A stretch of 15,053 nucleotides of DNA from Desulfuromusa sp. (GTDB taxonomy: Bacteria; Desulfobacterota; Desulfuromonadia; Desulfuromonadales; Geopsychrobacteraceae), in NCBI GenBank assembly GCA_021157505.1, contig JAGGWI010000192.1:1-15053 (forward strand), in the 5' to 3' direction. The position numbers and the translations under genes are program-made. Under the pieces are notes generated by a model, which saw only the letters and a list, made by a program, of their open reading frames with translations, had not been told where the DNA came from and ran no database searches. This document shows, in pieces, positions 1 to 7,773 of the stretch (the stretch's first letter is position 1; each line of letters begins with the position of its first letter).

Positions 1-1
1 T

Positions 2-349
2 CCCTGGCTATCCTGGTCAGATTCACTTCTTGGTATTGTTCTGGGTGGGGGAATATTATTATCTATCGCCTGGATTTATGAAAAAGTGGCAAAAAGGGAA
101 GGGATGGGTGGGGGTGATATTAAGCTGTTGGGGATGCTGGGGGCTTTTCTTGGCTGGCAGGCGGTTTTCCCAATTGTTTTTATTGCCTCTCTGATTGGTT
201 CTTTGATTGGTGTTCCTTTGATGTTGATACAGAAGGGGGATACGAAACTGGCCATCCCTTTTGGCCCATTTCTGGCTTTTTCTGCCACGGTTTATCTTTT
301 CTGGGGGAGAGATCTGGTTTATTGGTACTTAAATTTACTGGGGAATTAA
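2..349 (+). CDS. pilD: Type IV prepilin peptidase (leader peptidase/N-methyltransferase), 3' end only
   Basis: This is the C-terminal part of an inner-membrane aspartic peptidase that cleaves and N-methylates type IV prepilins. The frame is open from the first bases of the window, so the true start lies upstream; a GTG at 86 is internal. The motif GMGGGDIKLLGMLGAFLGW carries the second catalytic aspartate of the GxGD family. Around it are hydrophobic stretches (IVLGGGILLSIAWIY before it; VFPIVFIASLIGSLIGVPL and PFGPFLAFSATVYLFW after it) that fit the polytopic fold, and the family's FGPFLA motif is present. The first catalytic aspartate and the N-terminal zinc-binding domain are outside the window. 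Its place before pilMNOPQ fits pilus assembly, although such peptidases can also serve type II secretion. No clear terminator follows it. Confidence 0.9.
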   Translation, partial: PWLSWSDSLLGIVLGGGILLSIAWIYEKVAKREGMGGGDIKLLGMLGAFLGWQAVFPIVFIASLIGSLIGVPLMLIQKGDTKLAIPFGPFLAFSATVYLFWGRDLVYWYLNLLGN

Positions 350-551
350 ACTCAGTTTTGTAGCGTAAAATATGTTATATCTCCCAATGTTGCAAGTATT
401 TAATTAGAAATTAATAGTTGAGCAGGTAGTAAGTCATTTTGTTCTTTTTGAATTTATTTATTGGTTTAATCTTAAAATGCTTGACAATAGCGTACACTGA
501 CCTATAATTACGCACAATTTAGTTGTTTATTAATACTACGAGGTTAGTTGG
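350..551. other. AT-rich intergenic region between the peptidase and XRE genes
   Basis: The 202 bp are AT-rich. Apart from the promoter, the only structure I see is a perfect short inverted repeat, TTAATT (400-405) AGA AATTAA (409-414). It is too weak and AT-rich to be a terminator and its role is unknown. No coding frame here looks real. Confidence 0.5.
481..508 (+). promoter_or_regulatory. Sigma-70 promoter of the XRE gene, possibly also of pilMNOPQ
   Basis: A consensus -35 box TTGACA (481-486) and a consensus -10 box TATAAT (503-508) are separated by 16 bp. This is the best promoter match in the window. It lies 44 bp before the start of the small XRE gene. I see no comparable promoter in the 59 bp between that gene and pilM, so the pilus operon may be read from here (inference). 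The short inverted repeat GCGTA (490-494) / TACGC (509-513) brackets the -10 box and could be an operator. Confidence 0.75.
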
Positions 552-749
552 ATGATGCTGAATCACGTTAAAGATATTCGTGAGTCGTTGTTGATGAGCA
601 AAGCGGAGTTGGCACGCAAGGCTGATGTTTCGCCATTAACCATCACACGGATTGAGCGTGGCCACCCTTGCCGGATGGAAACAATGCGCAAAATCATCTT
701 GGCTTTGGGTTACAAGCTTTCTGACAAAAGTAAGCTTTTTCCGGAGTAG
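552..749 (+). CDS. Small XRE-family helix-turn-helix DNA-binding protein
   Basis: This 65-residue protein is almost entirely one Cro/C1-type helix-turn-helix domain. VKDIRESLLMSKAELARKAD is helices 1-2, VSPLTITRIERG is the recognition helix with the typical IERG ending, and METMRKIILALGYKL is the closing helices. There is no effector or dimerisation domain. Two adjacent ATG codons occur (552 and 555); the preceding GAGGTTAG (540-547) is a modest ribosome-binding site. The gene lies 59 bp upstream of pilM on the same strand, directly behind a strong promoter, so it may be the first gene of the pilus operon. A role in controlling its own promoter and the pil genes is inference; it could equally be an autonomous regulator with targets elsewhere. 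Confidence 0.8.
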   Translation: MMLNHVKDIRESLLMSKAELARKADVSPLTITRIERGHPCRMETMRKIILALGYKLSDKSKLFPE

Positions 750-808
750 GTAGTTTCTGGTTAGTACGTTGTGACTGATAGGTTGACTCTTTTCGGACTG
801 GATAAGAC

Positions 809-1867
809 ATGTTCGCCTCGAAAAAAGATATTGTTGGTATCGATATTGGTTCAAGCGCAGTAAAAATAGTCTGTTTGCGTGAATCTCGCGGAACTTTTCA
901 TCTGGAACATATTGGCATCATACCACTGGATGCGGAAACAATAGTCGACAACACTATTATGGATTCAACAGTCATTGTTGATTCTATTCAAAATCTGTTG
1001 AGTGCGTTGAAAATCAAGTCGAAACGGGTAGCGACCTCAGTTTCCGGTCATTCTGTTATCATTCGCAAAATCAGTTTGCCGGTCATGTCTGAAGCTGAAT
1101 TGGAGGCATCAATCCAGTGGGAGGCCGAGCAATATATCCCTTTCGATATTTCTGAGGTCAATATTGATTTTCAGATACTTGGCCCCGACGCAAAAGATCC
1201 TTCACAGATGAGTGTCATGCTGGTTGCGGCAAAGAAAGATTTTGTTGATGACTATACGGCACTCTTTACCGAGGCGGGACTTGATCCTGTGGTGATGGAC
1301 ATTGACTGCTTTGCTGTCGAAAACATGTTTGACTACAATTATGGCTTTGTTGATGACGAGGTTGTTGCATTGATTGATCTTGGTGCCAGCGCTACAAGTG
1401 TCAGTGTGCTCCGGGGTGACTCATCCATATTTACCAGAGATATTCAAACCGGTGGTAATGTATTAAGTGAAGAATTGCAGAAGCGTCTTGGGGTGAGTAG
1501 CGAGGATGCCGAGCGAGCTAAGCTTGGAGATCGTGATATTGCTGATGTTGATCCTGATTCAGTTGATGAAATACTGTCAGATGCAATTGAGAACCTGGCT
1601 CAGGAGATTCAGCGTTCTCTGGACTTCTTTGCAGCCACTTCCAGTGATGATCGAATTTCCAAACTCTATTTAACCGGAGGGCTTTCAAATTCGGTAAAAG
1701 TTAGAGAGATTTTGGAAGAGCGTCTTGGTATTGCTGCTGAAAGAGTCGATCCTTTTCGCAATGTAAATATTAAAGAAAAGGAATTTGACATGGAGTACCT
1801 CGATGCCATCGGGCCGATGTTCTCCGTGGCTGCAGGCTTGGCAATGAGGAAGGTTGGTGACAAATGA
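809..1867 (+). CDS. pilM: Type IV pilus assembly ATPase-fold protein PilM
   Basis: PilM is a cytoplasmic actin/FtsA-like protein that binds ATP and docks on the N-terminal tail of PilN at the base of the pilus machine. The 352-residue length is normal. The phosphate-1 loop IVGIDIGSSAVKIV is at about residues 8-21, phosphate-2 ALIDLGASATSVSV at about 187-200, and the adenosine-binding LYLTGGLSNSVKV at about 286-298. Between them is the PilM/FtsA-like 1C-type subdomain, with QWEAEQYIPFDISEVNIDFQ, typical of the family. The ribosome-binding site is weak (GGATAAG, 800-806). The stop codon overlaps the pilN start (ATGA), so pilM and pilN are probably translationally coupled. Confidence 0.96.
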   Translation: MFASKKDIVGIDIGSSAVKIVCLRESRGTFHLEHIGIIPLDAETIVDNTIMDSTVIVDSIQNLLSALKIKSKRVATSVSGHSVIIRKISLPVMSEAELEASIQWEAEQYIPFDISEVNIDFQILGPDAKDPSQMSVMLVAAKKDFVDDYTALFTEAGLDPVVMDIDCFAVENMFDYNYGFVDDEVVALIDLGASATSVSVLRGDSSIFTRDIQTGGNVLSEELQKRLGVSSEDAERAKLGDRDIADVDPDSVDEILSDAIENLAQEIQRSLDFFAATSSDDRISKLYLTGGLSNSVKVREILEERLGIAAERVDPFRNVNIKEKEFDMEYLDAIGPMFSVAAGLAMRKVGDK

Positions 1868-2415
1868 TTCGAATTAACCTGCTGCCAGTCAGAGCTGCGC
1901 AGAAAAAAGAGAGACTGCGCTCACAACTATCGATCTTTGTACTCTGTATTGTTCTCGTTTGTATCGGTTGTGGTGCTATGTATTTTTTGCAGATGACAGC
2001 TATCAGCGATGTGCAAGCTGAAATCACAGCTATTGATCACAAAAATAGGGAACTCAGTAAGAAAATCGGACAAGTTAGAAACTTTGAAAAGAAAAAAGCG
2101 GAACTAGAAAAAAAGTTTGCGGTATTACAGACCTTAAAAGATGGAAAAAATGGTCCGGTCCATTTGTTGGACGAGTTGAGTACCTCACTACCGGACAAGC
2201 TTTGGTTGACCAAATTTACAGAAAAGGGTGGGAAAATCAGTCTGTCAGGTGTGGCAGATACCGAGAATACCGTTGCTGTTTTTATGCGCAATCTGGAAGA
2301 TTCTCCTTATTATAAGAATATAGAATTATCGGTAACTGAACAGACCAAGGCTGGTGACAGAAAGATGCAAAAATTCACCTTGAATTGCAGCGTTGAAGCA
2401 CCATCATCTGAATAA
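1864..2415 (+). CDS. pilN: Type IV pilus inner-membrane alignment protein PilN
   Basis: PilN is a bitopic inner-membrane protein that joins cytoplasmic PilM to periplasmic PilO. The hallmark cytoplasmic PilM-binding motif INLLPVR is at residues 4-10. It is followed by a basic stretch, one membrane helix at about 22-42, a charged coiled coil at about 45-90 rich in Lys and Glu, and a small periplasmic alpha/beta domain (HLLDELSTSLPDKLWLTKF onward). At 183 residues it is of usual size. It overlaps pilM by 4 bp and is 14 bp from pilO. The N-terminal motif makes the start secure. Confidence 0.96.
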   Translation: MIRINLLPVRAAQKKERLRSQLSIFVLCIVLVCIGCGAMYFLQMTAISDVQAEITAIDHKNRELSKKIGQVRNFEKKKAELEKKFAVLQTLKDGKNGPVHLLDELSTSLPDKLWLTKFTEKGGKISLSGVADTENTVAVFMRNLEDSPYYKNIELSVTEQTKAGDRKMQKFTLNCSVEAPSSE

Positions 2416-2429
2416 ACGGGATTTAAACG

Positions 2430-3038
2430 ATGAATTCACAAGTCGAGCAAGTCTTAAATCTGCCAGCTTATCAGCGCATACTTATTGTTCTGGTAATTAT
2501 GGTAGCTATGGCAGCGGGATTTTATTTTCTCCTTTATCAGGGCCAACTTGAGCAGCATAGCAGTTTGGTGAAGAAGCGGGCTGCTGCCCAGGTTAAATTG
2601 CAAAAAAATCAAAAAATAGCTAATAACTTAGCAGTTTATCGAGCTGAGTATGAAAAGATGCAGGCCCGACTGGATGAAGCTCTCGGGGAATTACCACTGA
2701 AGAGAGAAATTCCAAGTTTATTGACCAGTATCGGTGATCTGGCAAAAGATAAAGGGCTGGAAATTTTACGCTTCAAGCCTGCCAAAGAAACAATCAAGGG
2801 TTTTTACGCTGAAGTTCCGGTAACCCTGAAATTGACCGGTTCATACCACCAGGCTGCTGCCTTCTTTGATGCTGTGAGTAGGATGGAGCGGATAGTTAAT
2901 ATTCAAGGATTAACTTTAGGGGGAGCAAAATCCATCAAGGGTAAAACATCCTTGGGGGTGAATTGCAGCGCCATTACCTTTCGGTTTGTTGAAAATTCGA
3001 CCGAACAGAAGGGAAAGAAAGGTGGTAAGAGGAAATGA
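2430..3038 (+). CDS. pilO: Type IV pilus inner-membrane alignment protein PilO
   Basis: PilO pairs with PilN in the inner membrane and holds PilP through its periplasmic domain. Residues about 17-36 (ILIVLVIMVAMAAGFYFLLY) form the single membrane helix. A coiled coil (about 38-95) follows, then the ferredoxin-like PilO core with LPLKREIPSLLTSIGDLAKD and a typical VPVTLKLTGSYHQAAAFFDA block near residues 130-149. The 202-residue length is normal. The tail is very basic (KGKKGGKRK). The stop codon overlaps the pilP start as ATGA. Confidence 0.96.
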   Translation: MNSQVEQVLNLPAYQRILIVLVIMVAMAAGFYFLLYQGQLEQHSSLVKKRAAAQVKLQKNQKIANNLAVYRAEYEKMQARLDEALGELPLKREIPSLLTSIGDLAKDKGLEILRFKPAKETIKGFYAEVPVTLKLTGSYHQAAAFFDAVSRMERIVNIQGLTLGGAKSIKGKTSLGVNCSAITFRFVENSTEQKGKKGGKRK

Positions 3039-3574
3039 GATCTAAATTCCTTATAATATTTGCTCTTCTTTTGCTGCTGACAGTGGCTGCTGGTGATGTT
3101 ATCGCCCAACAGGATCCACTTGAGTCTAAGCAGGCTCAACCCTTGGATGCGGGTCTTACAAATGGTGATGGCGATTACTTTGCCTATAGCCCCAAAGGGC
3201 GGAGAGATCCTTTTAAGCCGCTGATTCAAAAAAAGCAAAAGGTCGCAACAAAAATAAAAGGGCGCCCGGAAAAATTAAAAGGACCGCTAGAAAAATTTGA
3301 ACTCAGCCAATATCGTTTGATTGCTCTTATGGTTGTCAAAGGGGTTCCTCGAGCTATGGTAAAGGCACCCGATGGGAAAAGTTATACCGTAAAAGTTGGT
3401 GCCTATATTGGTATAAATGACGGTTTTGTGAGAAAGATTGAAACGAAGGTTGTTGCTATGGATGAAAATGGGCTGAGGGTAGAAATAAGCCCTGATCGTA
3501 TTGTTGTTGAAGAGGCCAGTATAGACAGTACCACGGGACAGGAAGTTAAAGAAAATCGCTATATTGCGATGTAG
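3035..3574 (+). CDS. pilP: Type IV pilus periplasmic protein PilP
   Basis: PilP connects the PilN/PilO complex to the PilQ secretin. The 179-residue product starts with a hydrophobic leader (about residues 1-24, ending VIA before QQD), then a linker, then the conserved PilP motif GRRDPF at residues 55-60. A C-terminal beta-domain follows (LSQYRLIALMVVKGVPRAMV, then YTVKVGAYIG), as in the family. Many PilP proteins are lipoproteins, but no lipobox cysteine is visible here, and the protein has no cysteine near the leader. It may therefore be released by signal peptidase I or stay tethered by the leader. It overlaps pilO by 4 bp, with a GAGG just before the ATG. Confidence 0.93.
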   Translation: MRSKFLIIFALLLLLTVAAGDVIAQQDPLESKQAQPLDAGLTNGDGDYFAYSPKGRRDPFKPLIQKKQKVATKIKGRPEKLKGPLEKFELSQYRLIALMVVKGVPRAMVKAPDGKSYTVKVGAYIGINDGFVRKIETKVVAMDENGLRVEISPDRIVVEEASIDSTTGQEVKENRYIAM

Positions 3575-3635
3575 AATTGAATCTGGTCGAAGTTGTGAAG
3601 CTTGGCTGTAGACGAATGACTTTTAGGGGAATGAT

Positions 3636-5756
3636 ATGAGAAAAAGCGTTGTGCTCCTCGGTACGTTGTTAATGATTTTTTCGGTTGCTTTGGTTTCACC
3701 ACTCTGCGCGAGCAGTTCACTTTCTGTTGTTTCGGTTGCAGAAAAGAGAGTGCAGTTGTCGACAACCACGGGGATTGAGCAGGTTCGATACTTCACCCTT
3801 GATTCACCCAAAAGGCTTGTTGTTGATCTGTATGGTGTCCAGCCAGGTGAACATAACGATAAATTTCCATTGAGTGGCGGGTTTGAGGAACTGCGGGTTG
3901 GAGTTTTGGACAATAAAACCCGCTTTGTGTTTGACGTGGCGGGTCCAGTATTTCCAACCTATAAAGTCAATACTGCTGCTGATCAAGTTGTTGTTACCTG
4001 GGAACCCTCACAAGCTGCTGTTGAGGCCGCCCTTGCAGAGCCAGTAACGGTTGGGAGTGAAAAAATAACCGCAATTGATTTTGCATCAGAAGGTGGTCGT
4101 TCCAAGATTTACATCAATCTCACGGGTAAAGTTAAAATAAGCCCTCCGGTTCGTGATGGCAATAAAATTCAATTTGTTTTTAAAAGCACAACCCTGCCGC
4201 TTTCTCTGCGAAGGATTTTTGACACTCTGGCTTTCCCTAGTGCAATCCACTCGGTGACTCCTTATCTGGTGAATGCAACCGGACAGCCAGAAGTTCGCTT
4301 CGTTGTCCTTCTGAAAGGGGATGTCCCTTATAGCTTACAAGAGAATGAATCAGGTTACGTATTCGTTGTTGATGATCAGCGCTATGCTCAAGTATCACCG
4401 GCAACCACTGGAACAATGCCGGTTTCTGCACGGGGTGAAGTTGTCGTTACTTCGGGGTCGGTGGTGCTATTACCTGAGGTGTCTGCTGCTGAAGGAAGCC
4501 CATCAGCGGTTCCGGTTATTGAGCAGGTGGGTACCAATAAGGGGAAAATCTACACTGGTGAAAAAACTTCCCTGGTTTTTGATAATGCAGATGTCAGAGA
4601 CATTCTCCGCCTGATTGCAGAGATCAGCGATCTCAACATTATTGCATCGGATAACGTGAAAGGGAACGTTTCCCTTCGCCTGATTGATGTTCCTTGGGAC
4701 CAGGCTATGGATTTAATCCTTGATGTGACGGGTCTTGGGATGGTTCAAGAGGGAAATGTTGTTCGGGTTCTGCCAAAAGAGACGATCCGCTCAATGAAAG
4801 AATCTGAATTGACCGCAGATCGTTCCCAGGAAAAAATTGAGCCATTGGTGACTCAGGTTATCCCTGTCAATTATGCCGGCTTGGGTGATGTTGCGGGGCC
4901 GTGTGCGGAACTCCTGAGTGATCGCGGTAGCATTACTGAAGATAATCGAGATAAACTGCTGATTGTTACGGATGTTCCCAACCGCATTGAAAAGATTAAA
5001 GAATTAATTATTATTCTGGATACTCCTTCGCGGCAGGTAATGATTGAAGCACGGATCGTTGAAGTTAACTCAACTTATTCCAAAAGCTTGGGGGTCAATT
5101 GGGGTTATACACATACTCCTAGTGACTACCTGGAAAACGTCACCAGCGCGGGTGGTGCTTTTCAAGTTAATACCTCAACGGTTGATGCCGTTGGTGATAT
5201 GACCGCAACAGCAGGTCTTGGTTCTGCCTTCCGTCTTGGTGAATCTGTTCTTGATATCGGGACTTTAGATGTACAAATCTCAGCTCTTGAGGCTGATGGT
5301 AATGGTAAGATTATTTCTACACCTCGGGTAACAACACTCAATGGAGAGTCTGCAACAATCAGTCAGGGTACTTCAATCCCTTATCAGACCTCGGGTGATG
5401 ATGGACCTAAAACTGAATTTGTGGATGCTGAATTGAAACTTGAAGTGACCCCGGTTATCAATCCTGATGGTTCTATCCTGCTTGATATTCTGGTAACAAA
5501 TGATGCGCCTTCATTTACCCCATTAGCAGGCGCTCCAAGTATTGATACCAAGAAGGCTGAAACAAGAGTTTTGGTTCAGGATGGTGAAACCACAGTCATT
5601 GGTGGTATCTTCGTTGAAAATATTTCCGATTCTGAAGAGGGTATTCCCTGGTTGATGCATCTCCCTGTTCTTGGTAATCTGTTTAAATCGCAAACATCCA
5701 AGATAACTAAAAATGAGCTGTTAATATTCATTACTCCACGAATTGTAAGTGACTAA
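3636..5756 (+). CDS. pilQ: Type IV pilus outer-membrane secretin PilQ
   Basis: PilQ forms the gated outer-membrane channel through which the pilus passes. The 706-residue protein begins with a signal peptide ending near LCA/SS (about residue 26). Two AMIN-type peptidoglycan-binding domains follow (about 29-105 and 140-235), then a Ser/Val/Pro-rich linker and an STN domain (about 303-375, with SLVFDNADVRDILRLIAEIS). Next come a secretin N1-type domain (about 400-470, with VIPVNYAGLGDV and DKLLIVTDVPNRI) and the secretin barrel (about 545-705), which ends with the signature WLMHLPVLGNLFKS and LLIFITPRIV. A good ribosome-binding site AGGGGA (3625-3630) precedes the ATG. It lies 61 bp after pilP and is the last gene before a strong terminator. 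Confidence 0.97.
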   Translation: MRKSVVLLGTLLMIFSVALVSPLCASSSLSVVSVAEKRVQLSTTTGIEQVRYFTLDSPKRLVVDLYGVQPGEHNDKFPLSGGFEELRVGVLDNKTRFVFDVAGPVFPTYKVNTAADQVVVTWEPSQAAVEAALAEPVTVGSEKITAIDFASEGGRSKIYINLTGKVKISPPVRDGNKIQFVFKSTTLPLSLRRIFDTLAFPSAIHSVTPYLVNATGQPEVRFVVLLKGDVPYSLQENESGYVFVVDDQRYAQVSPATTGTMPVSARGEVVVTSGSVVLLPEVSAAEGSPSAVPVIEQVGTNKGKIYTGEKTSLVFDNADVRDILRLIAEISDLNIIASDNVKGNVSLRLIDVPWDQAMDLILDVTGLGMVQEGNVVRVLPKETIRSMKESELTADRSQEKIEPLVTQVIPVNYAGLGDVAGPCAELLSDRGSITEDNRDKLLIVTDVPNRIEKIKELIIILDTPSRQVMIEARIVEVNSTYSKSLGVNWGYTHTPSDYLENVTSAGGAFQVNTSTVDAVGDMTATAGLGSAFRLGESVLDIGTLDVQISALEADGNGKIISTPRVTTLNGESATISQGTSIPYQTSGDDGPKTEFVDAELKLEVTPVINPDGSILLDILVTNDAPSFTPLAGAPSIDTKKAETRVLVQDGETTVIGGIFVENISDSEEGIPWLMHLPVLGNLFKSQTSKITKNELLIFITPRIVSD

Positions 5757-5781
5757 TTAAAATTGAGAGTGACATGTTAGC

Positions 5782-5810
5782 AAGGGCAGGGAGACCTGCC
5801 CTTTTTTTTT
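5782..5810 (+). terminator. Intrinsic terminator after pilQ
   Basis: The perfect stem GGGCAGG (5784-5790) / CCTGCCC (5795-5801) is closed by the GNRA-type tetraloop GAGA and followed by nine T residues (5802-5810). It ends the pilus transcript. The aroB start codon is only 11 bp after the T run, so aroB has little room for a promoter of its own behind it. Confidence 0.93.
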
Positions 5811-5821
5811 AAAGGTCAAAA

Positions 5822-6898
5822 ATGGTGGAAAAGGTTGAAGTTCCCCTTGCGGATAGAAGTTATTCGATACTGATAGGTTCCGATCTTCTTACAGCTTTAG
5901 GGAAAGAACTCTCTGATCTTAATTTTCCACAACGAATCGCAGTCATATCCAACCCGACAGTTGATCAGCTCTATGGCTCTGTTGTCCGTACCACACTTGA
6001 AAAATCTGGTTTTTCTCTACAGCACTTTAATGTGCCAGATGGAGAAAAGTACAAATCTCCTGAGACACTCCAATCAATATATGATTTCTTAATTAAAAAT
6101 GGTTTTGATCGAGGTTGCGGTTTAATTGCCCTTGGTGGTGGTGTCGTTGGTGATATGGCCGGGTTTGCCGCTGCAACATTTTTGCGCGGTATCCCCTATG
6201 TTCAGGTGCCAACAACCTTGCTAGCGCAGGTGGATAGCTCTGTTGGTGGAAAGACGGCCATTAATCATCCCCTTGGGAAGAATTTGATAGGTGCATTTTA
6301 TCAGCCAGAAATGGTTTTTATCGATACAACAACCCTGAATACTTTGGATCAGAGAGAGGTTTCCGCTGGTCTGGCAGAGGTGATTAAGTATGGAATGATC
6401 CACGACAGTCATTTTTTCTGTTGGTTGGAAGATAATATCGTAAAATTGAAAAATAGAGACCCACTGACGATTATTTATGCGATCAGGAGATCGTGTCAGA
6501 TAAAGGCTGAAATTGTCGAAATGGATGAAAAAGAAGGTTCCGTTCGTGCACACCTGAACTATGGCCATACCTTTGGGCATGCGATTGAAAAGTTGTCAGG
6601 TTATGGTCAGTGGAAACATGGTGAGGCTGTCTCTGTCGGAATGATCGTCGCGGCAAAAATATCTGCACAGCAGGGCCTCTGTTCGCAGCAGGATGTGGAG
6701 CGATTGACCAACTTGTTACTGGCATTTGATCTGCCGATTAATCCTCCAGATTTCTCTCTGGATGATTATGTAGTTGCAATGCAAAGGGATAAAAAAGTGA
6801 AAAAAGGAACTCTTACCCTGGTTCTTAATCGTGGGATTGGTGGGGTTTCGCTGTATAAGGTAAAAGACATTTCGTCGGTTTTTTCACCTCTTCTTTAA
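5822..6898 (+). CDS. aroB: 3-dehydroquinate synthase
   Basis: AroB converts DAHP to 3-dehydroquinate, the second step of the shikimate pathway, using NAD and a divalent metal in the cytoplasm. The 358-residue length matches the family (about 360). NAD-binding features include DGEKYK (near residue 73) and LIALGGGVVGDMAGFAAATF (near 100-119). The substrate loop SSVGGKTAINHPLGKNLIG carries K144. The metal ligands are the Glu in AGLAEVIKYG and the His residues in HLNYGHTFGHAIE and QWKHGEAVSVGM. The ATG at 5822 is the natural start; the preceding AAAGGT (5811-5816) is a modest ribosome-binding site. It lies directly behind the pilQ terminator and 17 bp before the TPR gene. Confidence 0.97.
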   Translation: MVEKVEVPLADRSYSILIGSDLLTALGKELSDLNFPQRIAVISNPTVDQLYGSVVRTTLEKSGFSLQHFNVPDGEKYKSPETLQSIYDFLIKNGFDRGCGLIALGGGVVGDMAGFAAATFLRGIPYVQVPTTLLAQVDSSVGGKTAINHPLGKNLIGAFYQPEMVFIDTTTLNTLDQREVSAGLAEVIKYGMIHDSHFFCWLEDNIVKLKNRDPLTIIYAIRRSCQIKAEIVEMDEKEGSVRAHLNYGHTFGHAIEKLSGYGQWKHGEAVSVGMIVAAKISAQQGLCSQQDVERLTNLLLAFDLPINPPDFSLDDYVVAMQRDKKVKKGTLTLVLNRGIGGVSLYKVKDISSVFSPLL

Positions 6899-6915
6899 GC
6901 TTTTATGAGGGAATC

Positions 6916-7773
6916 ATGACTGAACAGAATCAACAGAGTTTACTTTTAGGTAAGATTGCTGCCTATACAGAAATTCTTGTTAAAGATCCCAGTTCCACAA
7001 TTTTTATTTCGTTAGCTGAAACCTACCGAAAAATGGGGATGTTTGCTGATGCTCGCCAGATTATCTACAAGGGGATGGATCTCCACCCCGATGTCAGCCC
7101 CGCATATATTGTGCTGGCTCGGACTCTTTGTCAGTTGGAAGATTTCGATGGTGCGGTTGTGGCCTTTGAACGGGCCCTTGAATTGGATCAAGACAGCCTG
7201 GCTGCGCTAGTTGGTTATGCTCGAGTTCAGATTTTACTGGGCGATGAGGTGATCGCACGTCAATTACTCCTCAGGGCAAGGGAGATAAGCCCAGCTGATC
7301 CAGTGATCAACAAACTTCTGCTCTCTTTGCCGGAAGGAGATGTTGAACCGTTGGACGTGCCTGTTTCAACGGGTGATGAGGCGGTAGAACCCGCCCCGGT
7401 TCTGGTATCAGCAACCTTGGCTGAATTATACTTAGTACAAGGATTAACTGAGAAGGCGCTTGATCTTTTTCAACAGTTATCAGTTCAGAACCCGGATGAT
7501 TTGACCCTTCGGCGTAAAGTTAAGGAGCTGGAAGGTCAATTGCGGGAAGAGAATCAGGATGGCACTGAAAAATCAACTGATCTCTTATTAAAACAGCGGG
7601 AAGATATTCCGGCAGCTCCTGTTGAGTCCATCGATGCTGCAGAAGTTGCTATTGAGCAATTGTTCGACTCAGGGAAAGAAACAACTGTTTCTGCCCCTGT
7701 GAACACCCCTTCCTGTCTGGATACATTGAATTTATGGCTTTCTAATATTAAGCAAAGGAGAGGGAATGTTTAA
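6916..7773 (+). CDS. Tetratricopeptide-repeat protein
   Basis: This 285-residue soluble protein has no signal peptide. Its N-terminal half holds about three TPR units (about residues 30-135): SLAETYRKMGMFADARQIIY, YIVLARTLCQLEDFDGAVVA and VGYARVQILLGDEVIARQLL. Another unit lies at about 165-200 (ATLAELYLVQGLTEKALDLF). The region after 200 is acidic and low in complexity, ending in a short helix (CLDTLNLWLSNIKQRR). TPR proteins act as scaffolds; no enzyme domain is seen. Its stop overlaps the next start by 8 bp, so it is probably coupled to the Roadblock protein and may be its partner (inference). GAGGGA before the ATG is a good ribosome-binding site. Confidence 0.85.
   Translation: MTEQNQQSLLLGKIAAYTEILVKDPSSTIFISLAETYRKMGMFADARQIIYKGMDLHPDVSPAYIVLARTLCQLEDFDGAVVAFERALELDQDSLAALVGYARVQILLGDEVIARQLLLRAREISPADPVINKLLLSLPEGDVEPLDVPVSTGDEAVEPAPVLVSATLAELYLVQGLTEKALDLFQQLSVQNPDDLTLRRKVKELEGQLREENQDGTEKSTDLLLKQREDIPAAPVESIDAAEVAIEQLFDSGKETTVSAPVNTPSCLDTLNLWLSNIKQRRGNV

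Noticed and set aside
400..414. TTAATT/AATTAA inverted repeat as terminator of the peptidase gene
   Set aside because: Pure AT stem of 6 bp with no T run; likely chance in AT-rich DNA, though an operator cannot be excluded.
6221..6725. Minus-strand open frames opposite aroB
   Set aside because: Low-complexity, Cys/His/Phe-rich translations with no motifs; shadows of aroB.
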